A stretch of 64,000 bases of DNA from an uncultured bacterium (lineage in GTDB: Bacteria > Bacteroidota > Bacteroidia > Bacteroidales > Bacteroidaceae). A model generated the notes under the pieces. The model worked only from the letters and a program-made list of their open reading frames with translations, was not told the DNA's origin and searched no databases. A program made the translations under genes and the position numbers. This document shows positions 27,478-36,368 of the stretch, piece by piece (the first letter of the stretch is position 1; each line of letters opens with the position of its first letter). Location: NCBI GenBank assembly GCA_905215575.1, contig CAJMQV010000002.1, forward strand, positions 32,443-96,442, given 5' to 3'.

Positions 27478-28900
27478 AACGGTCATATTTGCGGTTCTTG
27501 TTAAACGATTTGTTTCCTTTATTGAATGATTTTCCGCCGCCACGGTAGTTCTTTTTTCCGTTGCCACGGTCAAAACCGCGTTCTTCGCCTCTGAATCTTC
27601 CGCCTTTTCCGCCCTGATTCTCTCTCTTAAAGCGGAATCCGCTCTGATCATCGTCCTCGTCAATGGCTTTCTTAAACTCGCGGTTAGCCTTGAAACGCTT
27701 CTTCTGAGCCATCTGTCGGCGTTCTTCGTCTGTTTTGATCTGGCCGCCATCGGCACGCATATCCTTATACTTTCCGCTAAAGATCTGATATTTGCGGAAC
27801 TCGCACTCCAAAGAACCGTTGTAGAGAGGTATCTTGATAGAAGGTTTCAAGCCAATCTGTTCGAAACACTCTTCGCGGTAGCTTAGAATCCATGCGTCGT
27901 AATCCTGGAACTGGTGCTTCAGGCGCTCACCGATTGTGCGGTACAATCCCAATAAGTCAGGAGTTGAGATACGCTCACCGTAAGGAGGGTTGGTAACCAT
28001 GATGCACTTCTCCTGTGGACGGGTAAACTGATGGAAATCCTTCTGGTTGATTTCGATTTCCTTGCTCAATCCGGCAGCCTTGACATTCTTCAACGCGATT
28101 TCTACAGCATTGCGGTTGATGTCGTATCCATAGATCTTGTGTGTAAACTCTCTTTCTTTGGAGTCATCGTTGTAGATGGTATCGAACAACTCCTGATCAA
28201 AATCGTTCCACTTTTCGAAAGCATATTCTTTGCGGAATACACCCGGTGCGATATTACGGGCAATCAGAGCAGCCTCGATAGCAATAGTTCCCGATCCGCA
28301 CATCGGATCAATCAGGTCGCATTCTCCGTCCCAGCCGGTCATCATGATCATCGCTGCGGCCAATACTTCATTCAGAGGAGCTTCTACAGATTCCTGACGG
28401 TAGCCACGGCGGTGCAAAGACTCACCGGAACTGTCCAAAGACAAAGTACAGTCATCCTCTGCAATGTGGATATGCAACTGCAAATCCGGGTTGGTGATGC
28501 TGATATTCGGACGGCTTCCGGTTTTTTCTCTGAAGTAGTCTACGATAGCATCCTTCACCTTGTAGGCCACAAATTTGCTATGACGGAATTCTTTGGAGAA
28601 TACAACAGAATCAACGGCAAAGCTGGTTTCGTTGGTCAGATACTGGCTCCAGTCTATTTTCTTGATGGCATCATAAACCTGGTCGGCTGTCTGTGCCTTG
28701 AAATGCTTGATCGGCTTCAAAATTCTGATGGCGGTACGCAGTGCAAAGTTTGCTTTATACATTAAGGCCTTGTCACCGGTAAATGAAACCATTCTTCTGC
28801 CGATCTGGATATTGTTTGCGCCTAAATCGGTCAGTTCTTTTGCCAAAATATTTTCTAATCCCTGAAAGGTTTTCGCAATAAGTTCAAATTCTGCTTCCAT
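27464..28900 (-). CDS. rlmL: THUMP-domain 23S rRNA (guanine-N2) methyltransferase, RlmL-like
   Basis: A 478-residue protein: N-terminal THUMP RNA-binding domain (to about 170), then a Rossmann methyltransferase with motif I DPMCGSGTIAIEAAL and motif IV NPPYGERI. It corresponds to the RlmL half of the E. coli RlmKL fusion (m2G2445); no RlmK half is attached. The last 50-60 residues are a low-complexity basic Gly/Arg/Asn/Phe tail (GGKGGRFRGEERGF onward), resembling an RGG box and probably adding RNA affinity. First gene of the run leading to the zinc transporter genes. Confidence 0.88.
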   Translation of the reverse strand: MEAEFELIAKTFQGLENILAKELTDLGANNIQIGRRMVSFTGDKALMYKANFALRTAIRILKPIKHFKAQTADQVYDAIKKIDWSQYLTNETSFAVDSVVFSKEFRHSKFVAYKVKDAIVDYFREKTGSRPNISITNPDLQLHIHIAEDDCTLSLDSSGESLHRRGYRQESVEAPLNEVLAAAMIMMTGWDGECDLIDPMCGSGTIAIEAALIARNIAPGVFRKEYAFEKWNDFDQELFDTIYNDDSKEREFTHKIYGYDINRNAVEIALKNVKAAGLSKEIEINQKDFHQFTRPQEKCIMVTNPPYGERISTPDLLGLYRTIGERLKHQFQDYDAWILSYREECFEQIGLKPSIKIPLYNGSLECEFRKYQIFSGKYKDMRADGGQIKTDEERRQMAQKKRFKANREFKKAIDEDDDQSGFRFKRENQGGKGGRFRGEERGFDRGNGKKNYRGGGKSFNKGNKSFNKNRKYDRYEED

Positions 28901-28953
28901 TATTTTTTTATTCTTCTATGGATGTAGTGAGTGATATGTTTTTAAAAGATAAA

Positions 28954-29865
28954 TTATTTTCTCTGTACCAGACGTGCTCCTTCGGGAACATCTTCGGTAA
29001 CCCAAATGTTACCGCCTACGGTTGCTCCTTTTCCCACCCGGATGCGTCCTAAAATAGTTGCGTTGGAATAAACCACAACGTCGTCTTCCAAGATCGGATG
29101 GCGAGGGATACCTTTGATCGGATTGCCGTTTTCGTCCAACGGAAAGCTTTTGGCGCCTAAAGTAACTCCCTGATAGAGTTTTACGTGGTTGCCAATAATA
29201 CAAGTCGAGCCGATAACGACACCCGTTCCATGATCAATAGTAAAGTGATGGCCGATCTGTGCTCCCGGATGGATGTCTATACCTGTTTCCGAATGAGCCA
29301 TCTCGGAGATGATTCTCGGAATGAGCGGCACTCCCAGCAATAAAAGTTCATGAGCGATCCGGTAACTGCTCAGGGCCTTGATAATGGGGTAGCAACTGAT
29401 AATTTCTCCGTAGCTTTCAGCGGCAGGGTCACCATTATAGGCTGCTTCCACATCTGTTGCGAGAATGCTTCTGAGTTCGGGCAGCTTGGTAATAAAGGCT
29501 GCTGCCAGTTCGGCCGCCTTTTCCTTGCAGCGTTTGTCGCATCCCGTACCGTAGTCTGCGTTCTGTGCGCAGGTTTCTTCTGAAGAGAAACAAAGTCCGG
29601 CCAGAATCTGGTCCGTAAGCAATCCGTAAAGACGCTCCAGATTAACTCCTATGTGATAGGTAATAGTATGGCTATTGACTGTGGATTTCCCGTAGAAACC
29701 AGGAAATAGAATAGAACGGCACAGCTCGATAATTTCCTTAAGAACTTTTCCGGAAGGTAAGGGGTCGCCATCTCTATGTTCGTGAAAGACACCCTTTAAG
29801 GAGTTGTAAGTAGACAGTTCTTCTACCGTCTGTGCCAGCAGATGAGTGAATTTGTGCAGACTCAT
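28954..29865 (-). CDS. cysE: Serine O-acetyltransferase
   Basis: A 303-residue enzyme acetylating serine for cysteine synthesis. The N-terminal helical region runs to about 190; then come left-handed beta-helix hexapeptide repeats beginning GIDIHPGAQIGHHFTIDHGTG, which carries the catalytic His/Asp, and continuing through GSTCIIGNHVKLYQGVTLGA. It is longer at the N-terminus than E. coli CysE (273), as in the EpsC-type enzymes of Bacteroidota. Has its own promoter (29901-29930). Confidence 0.92.
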   Translation of the reverse strand: MSLHKFTHLLAQTVEELSTYNSLKGVFHEHRDGDPLPSGKVLKEIIELCRSILFPGFYGKSTVNSHTITYHIGVNLERLYGLLTDQILAGLCFSSEETCAQNADYGTGCDKRCKEKAAELAAAFITKLPELRSILATDVEAAYNGDPAAESYGEIISCYPIIKALSSYRIAHELLLLGVPLIPRIISEMAHSETGIDIHPGAQIGHHFTIDHGTGVVIGSTCIIGNHVKLYQGVTLGAKSFPLDENGNPIKGIPRHPILEDDVVVYSNATILGRIRVGKGATVGGNIWVTEDVPEGARLVQRK

Positions 29866-29900
29866 TAAACTTGTTATGATATGGTATATTACTTTAGTTG

Positions 29901-29930
29901 CAAAGATAGGTAAAGAAAATAAAATACAAA
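29901..29930 (-). promoter_or_regulatory. Promoter of cysE
   Basis: Minus strand: TTTG at 29927-29930, an 18-base spacer, then TATCTTTG at 29901-29908; one of the best matches to the Bacteroides consensus here. The leader would be about 30 bases. Confidence 0.55.
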
Positions 29931-29955
29931 AATATTTTCCTACCTTAAAAAGGAG

Positions 29956-29985
29956 AAAGCCTGTATATCATGAGATACAGGCTTT
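29956..29985 (-). terminator. Terminator after the U32 gene
   Basis: AAAGCCTGTAT (29956-29966) pairs exactly with ATACAGGCTTT (29975-29985). On the minus strand a T-rich run (CTTTCTCCTTTTT) follows. The hairpin begins 7 bases after the U32 stop. Confidence 0.75.
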
Positions 29986-29991
29986 CTTAGC

Positions 29992-31242
29992 TTATTGTTT
30001 CGGTGCTGAACTGACCATTTTGTAGAGTTTGTCGCTCGGACGGATCTTGCCGGGCACTTTGAAGGATACGCGCATACCTTTCTTTACCGTGTCTACCGGT
30101 TTCAGATCATAGCGTACTTCCTCAAGAGTGAGGAACATAGCTCCGGTGGTCGGACCGGTAATCAGGAGTTTGTCGCCCACACTCATCTCGGCAGCTTCAA
30201 TCTGGAACTCGCCCACTTCGATATTTGAGAAGTATTTGATGGCTTTACCCACATATACCTTCTTTTCGGTGGCGTCGGAACCATAGGATTTAGTCCACTC
30301 TCCCAGGAACTGTCCCTGATAATAGCCGTCCCAGAATCCGCGGTTGAACACGCGTTTCAGACGCTCGTCCCAGGCGTCCTTCTTCTCTTCCGTAAAATCG
30401 TTGTCGAGCACACTCTGAATGGCTTCCTGATAGCAACGCACTACGGTGTCCACATACTCTGGTCCGCGGGCGCGGCCTTCGATTTTGAATACACGTACTC
30501 CCGCATTCATCATACGGTCGATGAAACGCACCGTCTTCAAGTCCTTCGGACTCATGATATACTGGTTGTCGATTTCCAGTTCCACATCGCTTTCCTTGTC
30601 CTTTACGATATACTGACGGCGGCAAAGCTGCATGCAGGCACCACGGTTGGCCGAGCGTCCGGTATTGTTCAGGCTCAGATAGCATTTTCCGCTCACAGCC
30701 ATGCACAGGGCACCGTGGCAGAACATTTCGATGCGTACCAGTTCTCCGCTGGGGCCGCAGATTTTCTGCTCCTGAATCTGCTGATAGATATAAGATACCT
30801 GGTCCATATTCAATTCACGGGCCAGTACCACAACATCAGCAAACTGAGCATAGAATTTCAGAGCCTCGATATTGGTAATGTTCAACTGTGTAGACAAATG
30901 TACTTCCTGACCGACACTCTGGCAATAAGTCATTACGGCCACATCCGATGCGATAACCGCCGAAATATTGGCTTCCTTGGCAGCATCAATGATCTGGTGC
31001 ATCAGAGGAATATCTTCGTCGTAGATAATCGTGTTTACAGTCAGATAGCTTTTTACTCCATGCTCGGCACATTCCTGCGCAATTCTTTTCAGGTCGTTTA
31101 TGGTGAATGTGCTGGCCGAGTGAGCACGCATGTTCAGATTTTCTATTCCAAAATAGATAGAATCGGCACCTGCATTCAAGGCGGCCGCAAAAGATTCGGG
31201 CGAGCCTACCGGTGCCATGATTTCGAAATCACTTCTTGTCAT
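29992..31242 (-). CDS. U32-family protein, TrhP-like tRNA hydroxylation factor
   Basis: A 416-residue protein. N-terminal TIM barrel (EIMAPVGSPESFAAALNAGADSIYFG) and the U32 cysteine signature FCHGALCMAVSGKCYLS followed by GRSANRGACMQLCRR, which provides iron-sulfur ligands. A C-terminal beta-barrel domain follows. U32 proteins were called peptidases, but characterised members (TrhP/YegQ, RlhA) hydroxylate RNA using prephenate-derived chemistry. TrhP (5-hydroxyuridine 34 of tRNA) is the closest fit by length, inferred. The ATG at 31242 is preferred over a TTG at 31254. A -7-like TATCTTTG lies at 31265-31272 on the minus strand. Confidence 0.82.
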   Translation of the reverse strand: MTRSDFEIMAPVGSPESFAAALNAGADSIYFGIENLNMRAHSASTFTINDLKRIAQECAEHGVKSYLTVNTIIYDEDIPLMHQIIDAAKEANISAVIASDVAVMTYCQSVGQEVHLSTQLNITNIEALKFYAQFADVVVLARELNMDQVSYIYQQIQEQKICGPSGELVRIEMFCHGALCMAVSGKCYLSLNNTGRSANRGACMQLCRRQYIVKDKESDVELEIDNQYIMSPKDLKTVRFIDRMMNAGVRVFKIEGRARGPEYVDTVVRCYQEAIQSVLDNDFTEEKKDAWDERLKRVFNRGFWDGYYQGQFLGEWTKSYGSDATEKKVYVGKAIKYFSNIEVGEFQIEAAEMSVGDKLLITGPTTGAMFLTLEEVRYDLKPVDTVKKGMRVSFKVPGKIRPSDKLYKMVSSAPKQ

Positions 31243-31407
31243 GTTATGAATCAATTTATTGCTGCAAAGATACTGCCTTTTCTTGATAAGTAAGAGATAT
31301 GTTACAGAAGTTCTGATAAATATATGCTTTTTTTATGATTCTCCGGTTCACTTTTTCGTTGCCGTTCTTTAATCCGCTTCTTGTTTTTTCGTATTTTTGC
31401 GCTCATT

Positions 31408-32436
31408 ATGAAAATAGGAAATATTGAATTTGGTCCCTATCCGGTCTTTCTGGCCCCGATGGAGGATGTGACGGACATTGGTTTCCGTCTGCTGTGCAAG
31501 AAGTTTGGAGCAGCCATGGTCTATTCCGAGTTTGTGGCGGCAGATGCTCTGATCCGAATGGTGAACCGCAGTCTGGAGAAACTGAAAGTTTGTGAGGACG
31601 AGCGTCCGGTGGCCATTCAGATCTATGGCAAGGAAGTCGGTCCTATGGTGGAGGCTGCCCGTATTGTAGTGGATCAGGCGCGCCCCGATGTACTTGATTT
31701 GAACTTTGGCTGTCCGGTAAAACGGGTGGCAGGAAAAGGTGCCGGTGCGGGTATGCTTCAGAATCCCGACAAGATGATCGAGATAACCGAGGCAGTTGTC
31801 CGTGCCGTAGACATCCCGGTGACTGTAAAGACCCGTTTGGGATGGGATGAAAACAGCAAGATTATTGTAGATTTGGCTGAACGTCTGCAGGATTGCGGTA
31901 TTCAGGCACTGACTATTCATGGCCGTACGCGTGCCCAGATGTATACCGGTGAAGCCGACTGGAGCTTGATCGGAGAAGTGAAGAAGAATCCCCGTATGCA
32001 CATTCCGATTATCGGAAACGGTGATATCACTTCGCCTGAGAAAGCGAAGGATTATTTTGAGCGTTACGGAGTAGATGCCGTGATGGTGGGCCGTGCCACC
32101 TTTGGCCGTCCTTGGATTTTCAAGGAGATTGTAGATTATTTATGCCCGCAGCAGAATGATTCTGCGGCAGATCATATCATTGACAGTGACTACGAAGTGA
32201 TGTCGGACGACTGGAAAATTGACGTTTTGAAAGAACAGGTACTCACCAGTGTGCGTCGTATCGATGAGTATCGTGGCATTCTGCATAGCCGTCGCCATCT
32301 GGCTGCTTCGCCGATCTTCAAAGGTATTCCCAATTTCCGCGAAACCCGAATTGCCATGTTGCGTGCAGAAACCTTGGACGAGCTTTTCGCCATACTGGAA
32401 ACAGCTCGCGAGCAGTTACGCAATCAGAAAGGCTGA
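31408..32436 (+). CDS. dus: tRNA-dihydrouridine synthase
   Basis: A 342-residue FMN-dependent TIM-barrel enzyme that reduces uridines in tRNA. MEDVTDIGFRLLCKKFGA opens the barrel; the catalytic cysteine is in LDLNFGCPVKRV, followed by GAGMLQNPDKM; IHGRTRAQMYTGEADW and GNGDITSPEKA complete the FMN site. It is a DusB-like sequence. Start set at MKIGNIEFG (31408), with a TATTTTTGC -7-like element 8 bases upstream that would leave a very short leader. The long hairpin at 32450-32517 ends the transcript. Confidence 0.95.
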   Translation: MKIGNIEFGPYPVFLAPMEDVTDIGFRLLCKKFGAAMVYSEFVAADALIRMVNRSLEKLKVCEDERPVAIQIYGKEVGPMVEAARIVVDQARPDVLDLNFGCPVKRVAGKGAGAGMLQNPDKMIEITEAVVRAVDIPVTVKTRLGWDENSKIIVDLAERLQDCGIQALTIHGRTRAQMYTGEADWSLIGEVKKNPRMHIPIIGNGDITSPEKAKDYFERYGVDAVMVGRATFGRPWIFKEIVDYLCPQQNDSAADHIIDSDYEVMSDDWKIDVLKEQVLTSVRRIDEYRGILHSRRHLAASPIFKGIPNFRETRIAMLRAETLDELFAILETAREQLRNQKG

Positions 32437-32449
32437 TTCCATTTTATCC

Positions 32450-32517
32450 ATACAAAAACTCCTTATTATAATAGCGGTCCTCAGATACCGGCTTCTTATA
32501 ATAAGGAGTTTTTGTAT
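32450..32517. terminator. Bidirectional terminator between dus and sufE
   Basis: Two 22-base arms (32450-32471 and 32496-32517) are perfectly complementary around a 24-base loop. The stem contains AAAAACTCC and GGAGTTTTT, giving U-runs on both strands. It serves dus on the + strand and the sufE transcript on the - strand, as expected between convergent genes. Confidence 0.85.
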
Positions 32518-32523
32518 TTATGA

Positions 32524-32952
32524 TTATTGGTTGGCTTTAGCCTTGAAAGCCAGCGCATACATTTTCATCTGTTTCAGCATGGCCAGCAAACCGTTGCTAC
32601 GGGTAGGAGAGAGGTGTTCTTTCAGTCCGATGCGTTCGATGAAATACAGGTCTGCGTTCAGAATCTCGTCAGGAGTATGATCCGACAACACCCGTACCAG
32701 CAGCAGGACGATACCCTTCACAATCAGTGCGTCACTTTCTGCCTGAAAAATGATCTTTCCGTCCTTCAGGTCAGCCTGAAGCCATACGCGGCTTTGGCAA
32801 CCGTCAATCAGGTTCTGATCCGTTTTATACTCTTCGGGCAATGGTTTCTCTTCACTACCCAGATCAATCAACAGCTGGTATTTGTCCATCCAGTCGTCAA
32901 AGTCATTGAATTCCTCAATAACTTCGTCTTGCAGTTCATTAATGGTTTTCAT
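32524..32952 (-). CDS. sufE: SufE-family cysteine desulfuration protein
   Basis: A 142-residue protein that accepts persulfide sulfur from the SufS desulfurase for iron-sulfur cluster assembly. The active cysteine is Cys52 in LIDGCQSRVW, in the typical SufE context, with a helical C-terminal part (RSNGLLAMLKQMK). No suf operon gene adjoins it. Its start overlaps the stop of the upstream M28 peptidase gene by 14 bp. Confidence 0.93.
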   Translation of the reverse strand: MKTINELQDEVIEEFNDFDDWMDKYQLLIDLGSEEKPLPEEYKTDQNLIDGCQSRVWLQADLKDGKIIFQAESDALIVKGIVLLLVRVLSDHTPDEILNADLYFIERIGLKEHLSPTRSNGLLAMLKQMKMYALAFKAKANQ

Positions 32953-33964
32953 TATTTCTGTTTTCGTTATATAAAACCTGCAGAACTGTTTGTCCCACAG
33001 CTTTCAGTACATTCTTGTCAATATGTTCCATATCGTCCTTTGCCGTATGCCAGGTAGGTCCGAATGAGGACGGGCCGTCGGTGAAGTAAGGCACGATGTC
33101 GATACATGGGATGCCCGCAATCTGATTTACCGGCACATGGTCGTCCACGATATAGCCGCTAAGGCGTTTCAGGAAATAGTTGCCGTAACCCAATGATTCA
33201 GCCGTGTTCCATACATTATTGACAACTCCCGGAGCATACTCCTGCGAATAAGCCTCCTGAGAGAAGGTCGCTCCCTGTCCGCCGACCATATCCAGCAGAA
33301 TGCCGTACATGGCCTTATAACCCTCTTTATGCGGATTCTGTGACCAGTGCTGTGAACCCAGACACCAGCTCTGTGAGTGATCCTCTCCTGTTTCTGCCCA
33401 CTGCGGCACACCCCAATCTTCGGCATCGAAGCAGATAAAGTCCACACCGATCTGGCTCAGCGGCTGCTGTTTCAGCATACGTGCCATTTCGAGCATGACC
33501 GCTACTCCGCTGGCTCCGTCGTTTGCAGCCAATACCGGCTTTTTCCAGTTGGCAGAGTCCGGGTCATTGTCGCACCACGGGCGGCTGTCCCAATGCGCGC
33601 AGATCAGTACTCTTTTTGCGGCATCCGGATTTATGGAAGCGATGATATTACGGCTTTTCAACACTGTGCCGTCATAACCTTTCAGATCAGCATACTGGTC
33701 GGTGATGGTGGCTCCGTAAGCCGCGAACTTTTCGGCAATATAGTTGCCGCAGGCCTTGTGCGCGTCGCTGTTCGGAGTACGCGGACCGAAGTCGCACTGA
33801 TCCGCTGTAAACTGATAGGCGCTGTCGGCATTGAATGCCGGACATTCCGCATTGACCTGAGCTGTTTGTTGCGGTTGGTTTGAAGCAGATGTGTTCTTTT
33901 TACCGCAGCTGCTCAGCAGGCATACGGCTGCAAGCGCAATGGCGCTCCAATATTTCTTTTCCAT
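32939..33964 (-). CDS. M28-type glutaminyl-peptide cyclotransferase-like lipoprotein
   Basis: A 341-residue secreted protein with a lipoprotein signal (VCLLSSC). M28 metal ligands are visible: HWDSRP, NDGASG, DAED, DMVGG and WHTAKDD. The spacing and RTPNSDAH opening fit the bacterial glutaminyl cyclase branch known from Porphyromonas rather than aminopeptidases. Such an enzyme converts N-terminal Gln of exported proteins to pyroglutamate. Anchored in the cell envelope. It is 12 bp from the C26-M19 fusion gene upstream and overlaps sufE. Confidence 0.82.
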   Translation of the reverse strand: MEKKYWSAIALAAVCLLSSCGKKNTSASNQPQQTAQVNAECPAFNADSAYQFTADQCDFGPRTPNSDAHKACGNYIAEKFAAYGATITDQYADLKGYDGTVLKSRNIIASINPDAAKRVLICAHWDSRPWCDNDPDSANWKKPVLAANDGASGVAVMLEMARMLKQQPLSQIGVDFICFDAEDWGVPQWAETGEDHSQSWCLGSQHWSQNPHKEGYKAMYGILLDMVGGQGATFSQEAYSQEYAPGVVNNVWNTAESLGYGNYFLKRLSGYIVDDHVPVNQIAGIPCIDIVPYFTDGPSSFGPTWHTAKDDMEHIDKNVLKAVGQTVLQVLYNENRNNENH

Positions 33965-33976
33965 ATCTTCAGTTTG

Positions 33977-35743
33977 TTACTTAAAGTTCTGTACCTGTTG
34001 CATCACGCGCAAGAAGTTTCCTCCCCATATTTTCCGGATATCCTCTTCGTTGTACCGGTCTTGAATCAGACGGCGAGTGAAGTTGATCAGCTCGGCAGCC
34101 GAGGCACAGCCCGGTATGCCGCCATCACCATCGAAGTCAGTACCGATGCCCACGTGATCCACTCCCATGATGCGAATCATATGGTTCAGGTGTTCCATGG
34201 CGTCCAAGATAGAGGCCTGGCCTTCTTTTTTCAGAAATCCATTATACAGGGTAACCTGTACCACTCCTCCTTTGCGGGCAATACTTCTCAGTTGGTCATC
34301 CGTCAGATTGCGCGGTACATCACACAGACTGCGGCATGAAGAATGCGAGCAGACAATCGGAGTGCGGCTGATTTCCAGCGCGTCATAGAAGCTCTTTTCT
34401 GACGCATGCGATAGATCAACCATGATTCCCAGGCGGTTCATTTCCTGAATCACCTGTTCGCCGAAGGCACTCACTCCGTGGTGTTCCTCTTCCGGTGCTT
34501 TGGCCGAGTCGCAGATGTCATTATTACCGTTGTGGCACAAAGTGATGTAGACCACTCCCCGTTGTTTGAAATGCTCCACAAGCCTTATGTCGCGTCCTAA
34601 TGCGTAGCCGTTTTCGATGCCCAGCATAATGGCTTTTTTCCCCTGATCCTTCAGACGGAACAGGTCTTCCGGTGTGCGTGCAATCTGCACGGCTGTGCAG
34701 TTTTTGGCTGCCATATTTACAATCTGATCCAGAATCAGGTTGGCCTTTTCCGTGGCGGCTGCCAGTCCGGCTTCAGTGCGCTCTTCCTGTTTCAGGTAAG
34801 CCACCATGATGGTCGCATCCAGGTGTCCCTCATTCATTTTGTGCAGATCCACCAGAATCTTGGGGTCCCGCTTGTGGAAGTTGATATTCTGTTCAAAGAA
34901 CATCGGTGTGTCGCAGTGGCTGTCCAAAGTCAGAATGCGGCGGTGCATCTGTTTGGCTGTGCTGAACGAATGCGCTTCGCGTGTGAGCCATTCAAAAAGA
35001 GGCATCATGCACTCATCCTGCCTCAGGATGAAACATTCCGGATGCCACTGTACTCCTAAAATAGATTTATGTTCGGCCGATTCGATGGCTTCGATCACTC
35101 CGTCGGCCGAGCGGGCGCATACGGTGAAGCGCTTTCCCGGTTCTTTTACAGCCTGATGATGGAAGGAATTTACGGGCAGGACTTCTGTCTGCATGATTCC
35201 GTGCAGCAACGAACCCTCCTCGATATGAACTAAGTGAGAGGCGTGGCTACGGTCTAAATTCTGACTATGTTTGAGCAACGGTTGCTGCGGGGTGCTGTTC
35301 CGGTAAATATCCTGATGCACGCTTCCTCCCAGTGCGGCAGCCAGAATCTGAATGCCCCGGCAGATGCCCAACATCGGAATCTGACGGTCATAGGCCAGAC
35401 GGGCCAATAACAGTTCCGGCAGATCGCGCTCGGCGTTGATACCGCCCAACTCCCGTATCGGTTCTTCATTCAGATAAAGCGGATTGATGTCACCGCCTCC
35501 CGAAAACAAGAGCCCGTCCACATGATCCAGTACACTGATCAGGGCGTCCTTGTCGGCAAACGGAGGGATAATGACCGGAGTGGCTCCGGCCCGCAATACC
35601 GATTTGAAATAACCCTCGGCCAGTTCACATCCTTTGTCGCCAAAATTGCCTGTGATACCGATTACCGGCTGTGCCGTATATCCCGGAAAAGACTGGTGCA
35701 TTCTGTCATAAGTCTGCTGCCAGCAAAAAGCCCCTTCTTTCAT
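33977..35743 (-). CDS. Fusion: class I glutamine amidotransferase-like (C26) + membrane dipeptidase-like (M19)
   Basis: A 588-residue cytoplasmic-looking two-domain protein with no signal peptide. Residues about 25-255 are a gamma-glutamyl hydrolase/PuuD-type class I amidotransferase domain: nucleophile Cys in LGICRGIQ and the His-Glu pair in GVQWHPE. Residues about 268-588 are an M19 renal-dipeptidase-like domain: TLDSHCDTP, LGIENGYALG, LCHNGNNDICD, VDLSHAS, CSHSSCRSLCDVPRNLTDDQ and GIGTDFDG hold the metal and substrate residues. The combination predicts stepwise cleavage of gamma-glutamyl peptides. Lies 6 bp from the Lrp-type regulator upstream. Confidence 0.85.
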   Translation of the reverse strand: MKEGAFCWQQTYDRMHQSFPGYTAQPVIGITGNFGDKGCELAEGYFKSVLRAGATPVIIPPFADKDALISVLDHVDGLLFSGGGDINPLYLNEEPIRELGGINAERDLPELLLARLAYDRQIPMLGICRGIQILAAALGGSVHQDIYRNSTPQQPLLKHSQNLDRSHASHLVHIEEGSLLHGIMQTEVLPVNSFHHQAVKEPGKRFTVCARSADGVIEAIESAEHKSILGVQWHPECFILRQDECMMPLFEWLTREAHSFSTAKQMHRRILTLDSHCDTPMFFEQNINFHKRDPKILVDLHKMNEGHLDATIMVAYLKQEERTEAGLAAATEKANLILDQIVNMAAKNCTAVQIARTPEDLFRLKDQGKKAIMLGIENGYALGRDIRLVEHFKQRGVVYITLCHNGNNDICDSAKAPEEEHHGVSAFGEQVIQEMNRLGIMVDLSHASEKSFYDALEISRTPIVCSHSSCRSLCDVPRNLTDDQLRSIARKGGVVQVTLYNGFLKKEGQASILDAMEHLNHMIRIMGVDHVGIGTDFDGDGGIPGCASAAELINFTRRLIQDRYNEEDIRKIWGGNFLRVMQQVQNFK

Positions 35744-35749
35744 AGTCTG

Positions 35750-36226
35750 TTATTCGTTTTCAATATCGTCAATTCCGATAGGAATTTCTTTCTTGATGCT
35801 TTGCTCCAGAGAGATCAGAGTTTCTGTAGCTACCACGCCCGGAATTTCCTGCATCTTGTTGTTGAGCAGCTCCATCAGGTGAGAATTGTCGCGTGCATAG
35901 AGCTTGGTCAGCATGGTGTACGGACCGGTTGTGAAGTGACATTCCACGATTTCGGGAATTTTCATCAGCTCGTCTACCACTCTTTTATACATAGAGCCCT
36001 TTTCCAATTTGATACCGACGTAGGTACAGGTGCTGTAGCCCAGACTCTTCGGATTTACCTGATAGCCTGATCCGACAATCACGCCCATGTCGATGAGGCG
36101 CTGCACGCGCTGATGTATGGCTGCTCTGGAAACGCCGCATACCGCAGCTACATCCTTGAACGGGATGCGCGCGTTGTTTGAGATGATTTCCAGAATTTTC
36201 TTATCCAAAAGATCTATTTTTTCCAT
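35750..36226 (-). CDS. Lrp/AsnC-family transcriptional regulator
   Basis: A 158-residue DNA-binding protein. N-terminal winged helix-turn-helix (LDKKILEIISNNARIPFKDVAAVCGVSRAAIHQRVQRLIDMGVIVG) and C-terminal RAM/ligand-binding domain (YVGIKLEKGSMYKRVVDELMKIPEIVECHFTTG). Residues 140-158 form an acidic tail. Family members sense amino acids and act on nearby or global targets. The adjacent fusion peptidase (6 bp downstream, same strand) is a plausible target, inferred from position only. Confidence 0.9.
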   Translation of the reverse strand: MEKIDLLDKKILEIISNNARIPFKDVAAVCGVSRAAIHQRVQRLIDMGVIVGSGYQVNPKSLGYSTCTYVGIKLEKGSMYKRVVDELMKIPEIVECHFTTGPYTMLTKLYARDNSHLMELLNNKMQEIPGVVATETLISLEQSIKKEIPIGIDDIENE

Positions 36227-36322
36227 AATGTCTTACTGTTTTCTGTGTGTTTGATTAGAGAATGTCAAAAAGTAAGCAAATATAAGGATTTATTCAGTAC
36301 GCTGCCTGCTTTTAACAAAAAA

Positions 36323-36349
36323 AAGGCATCAAACCTAAGTTGATGCCTT
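36323..36349 (-). terminator. Terminator of the FKBP operon
   Basis: AAGGCATCAA (36323-36332) pairs with TTGATGCCTT (36340-36349); on the minus strand the stem is followed by TTTTTTTG. It lies 20 bases after the last FKBP gene's stop (36369), separating it from the Lrp gene. Confidence 0.8.
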
Positions 36350-36368
36350 CTTTTTATCAAGCAATATG

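Noticed and set aside
27478..27756. N-terminal extension of the DPP IV frame
   Set aside because: Arg-rich, overlaps the rlmL tail in another frame, and would bury the signal peptide; the start at 27477 fits a secreted enzyme.
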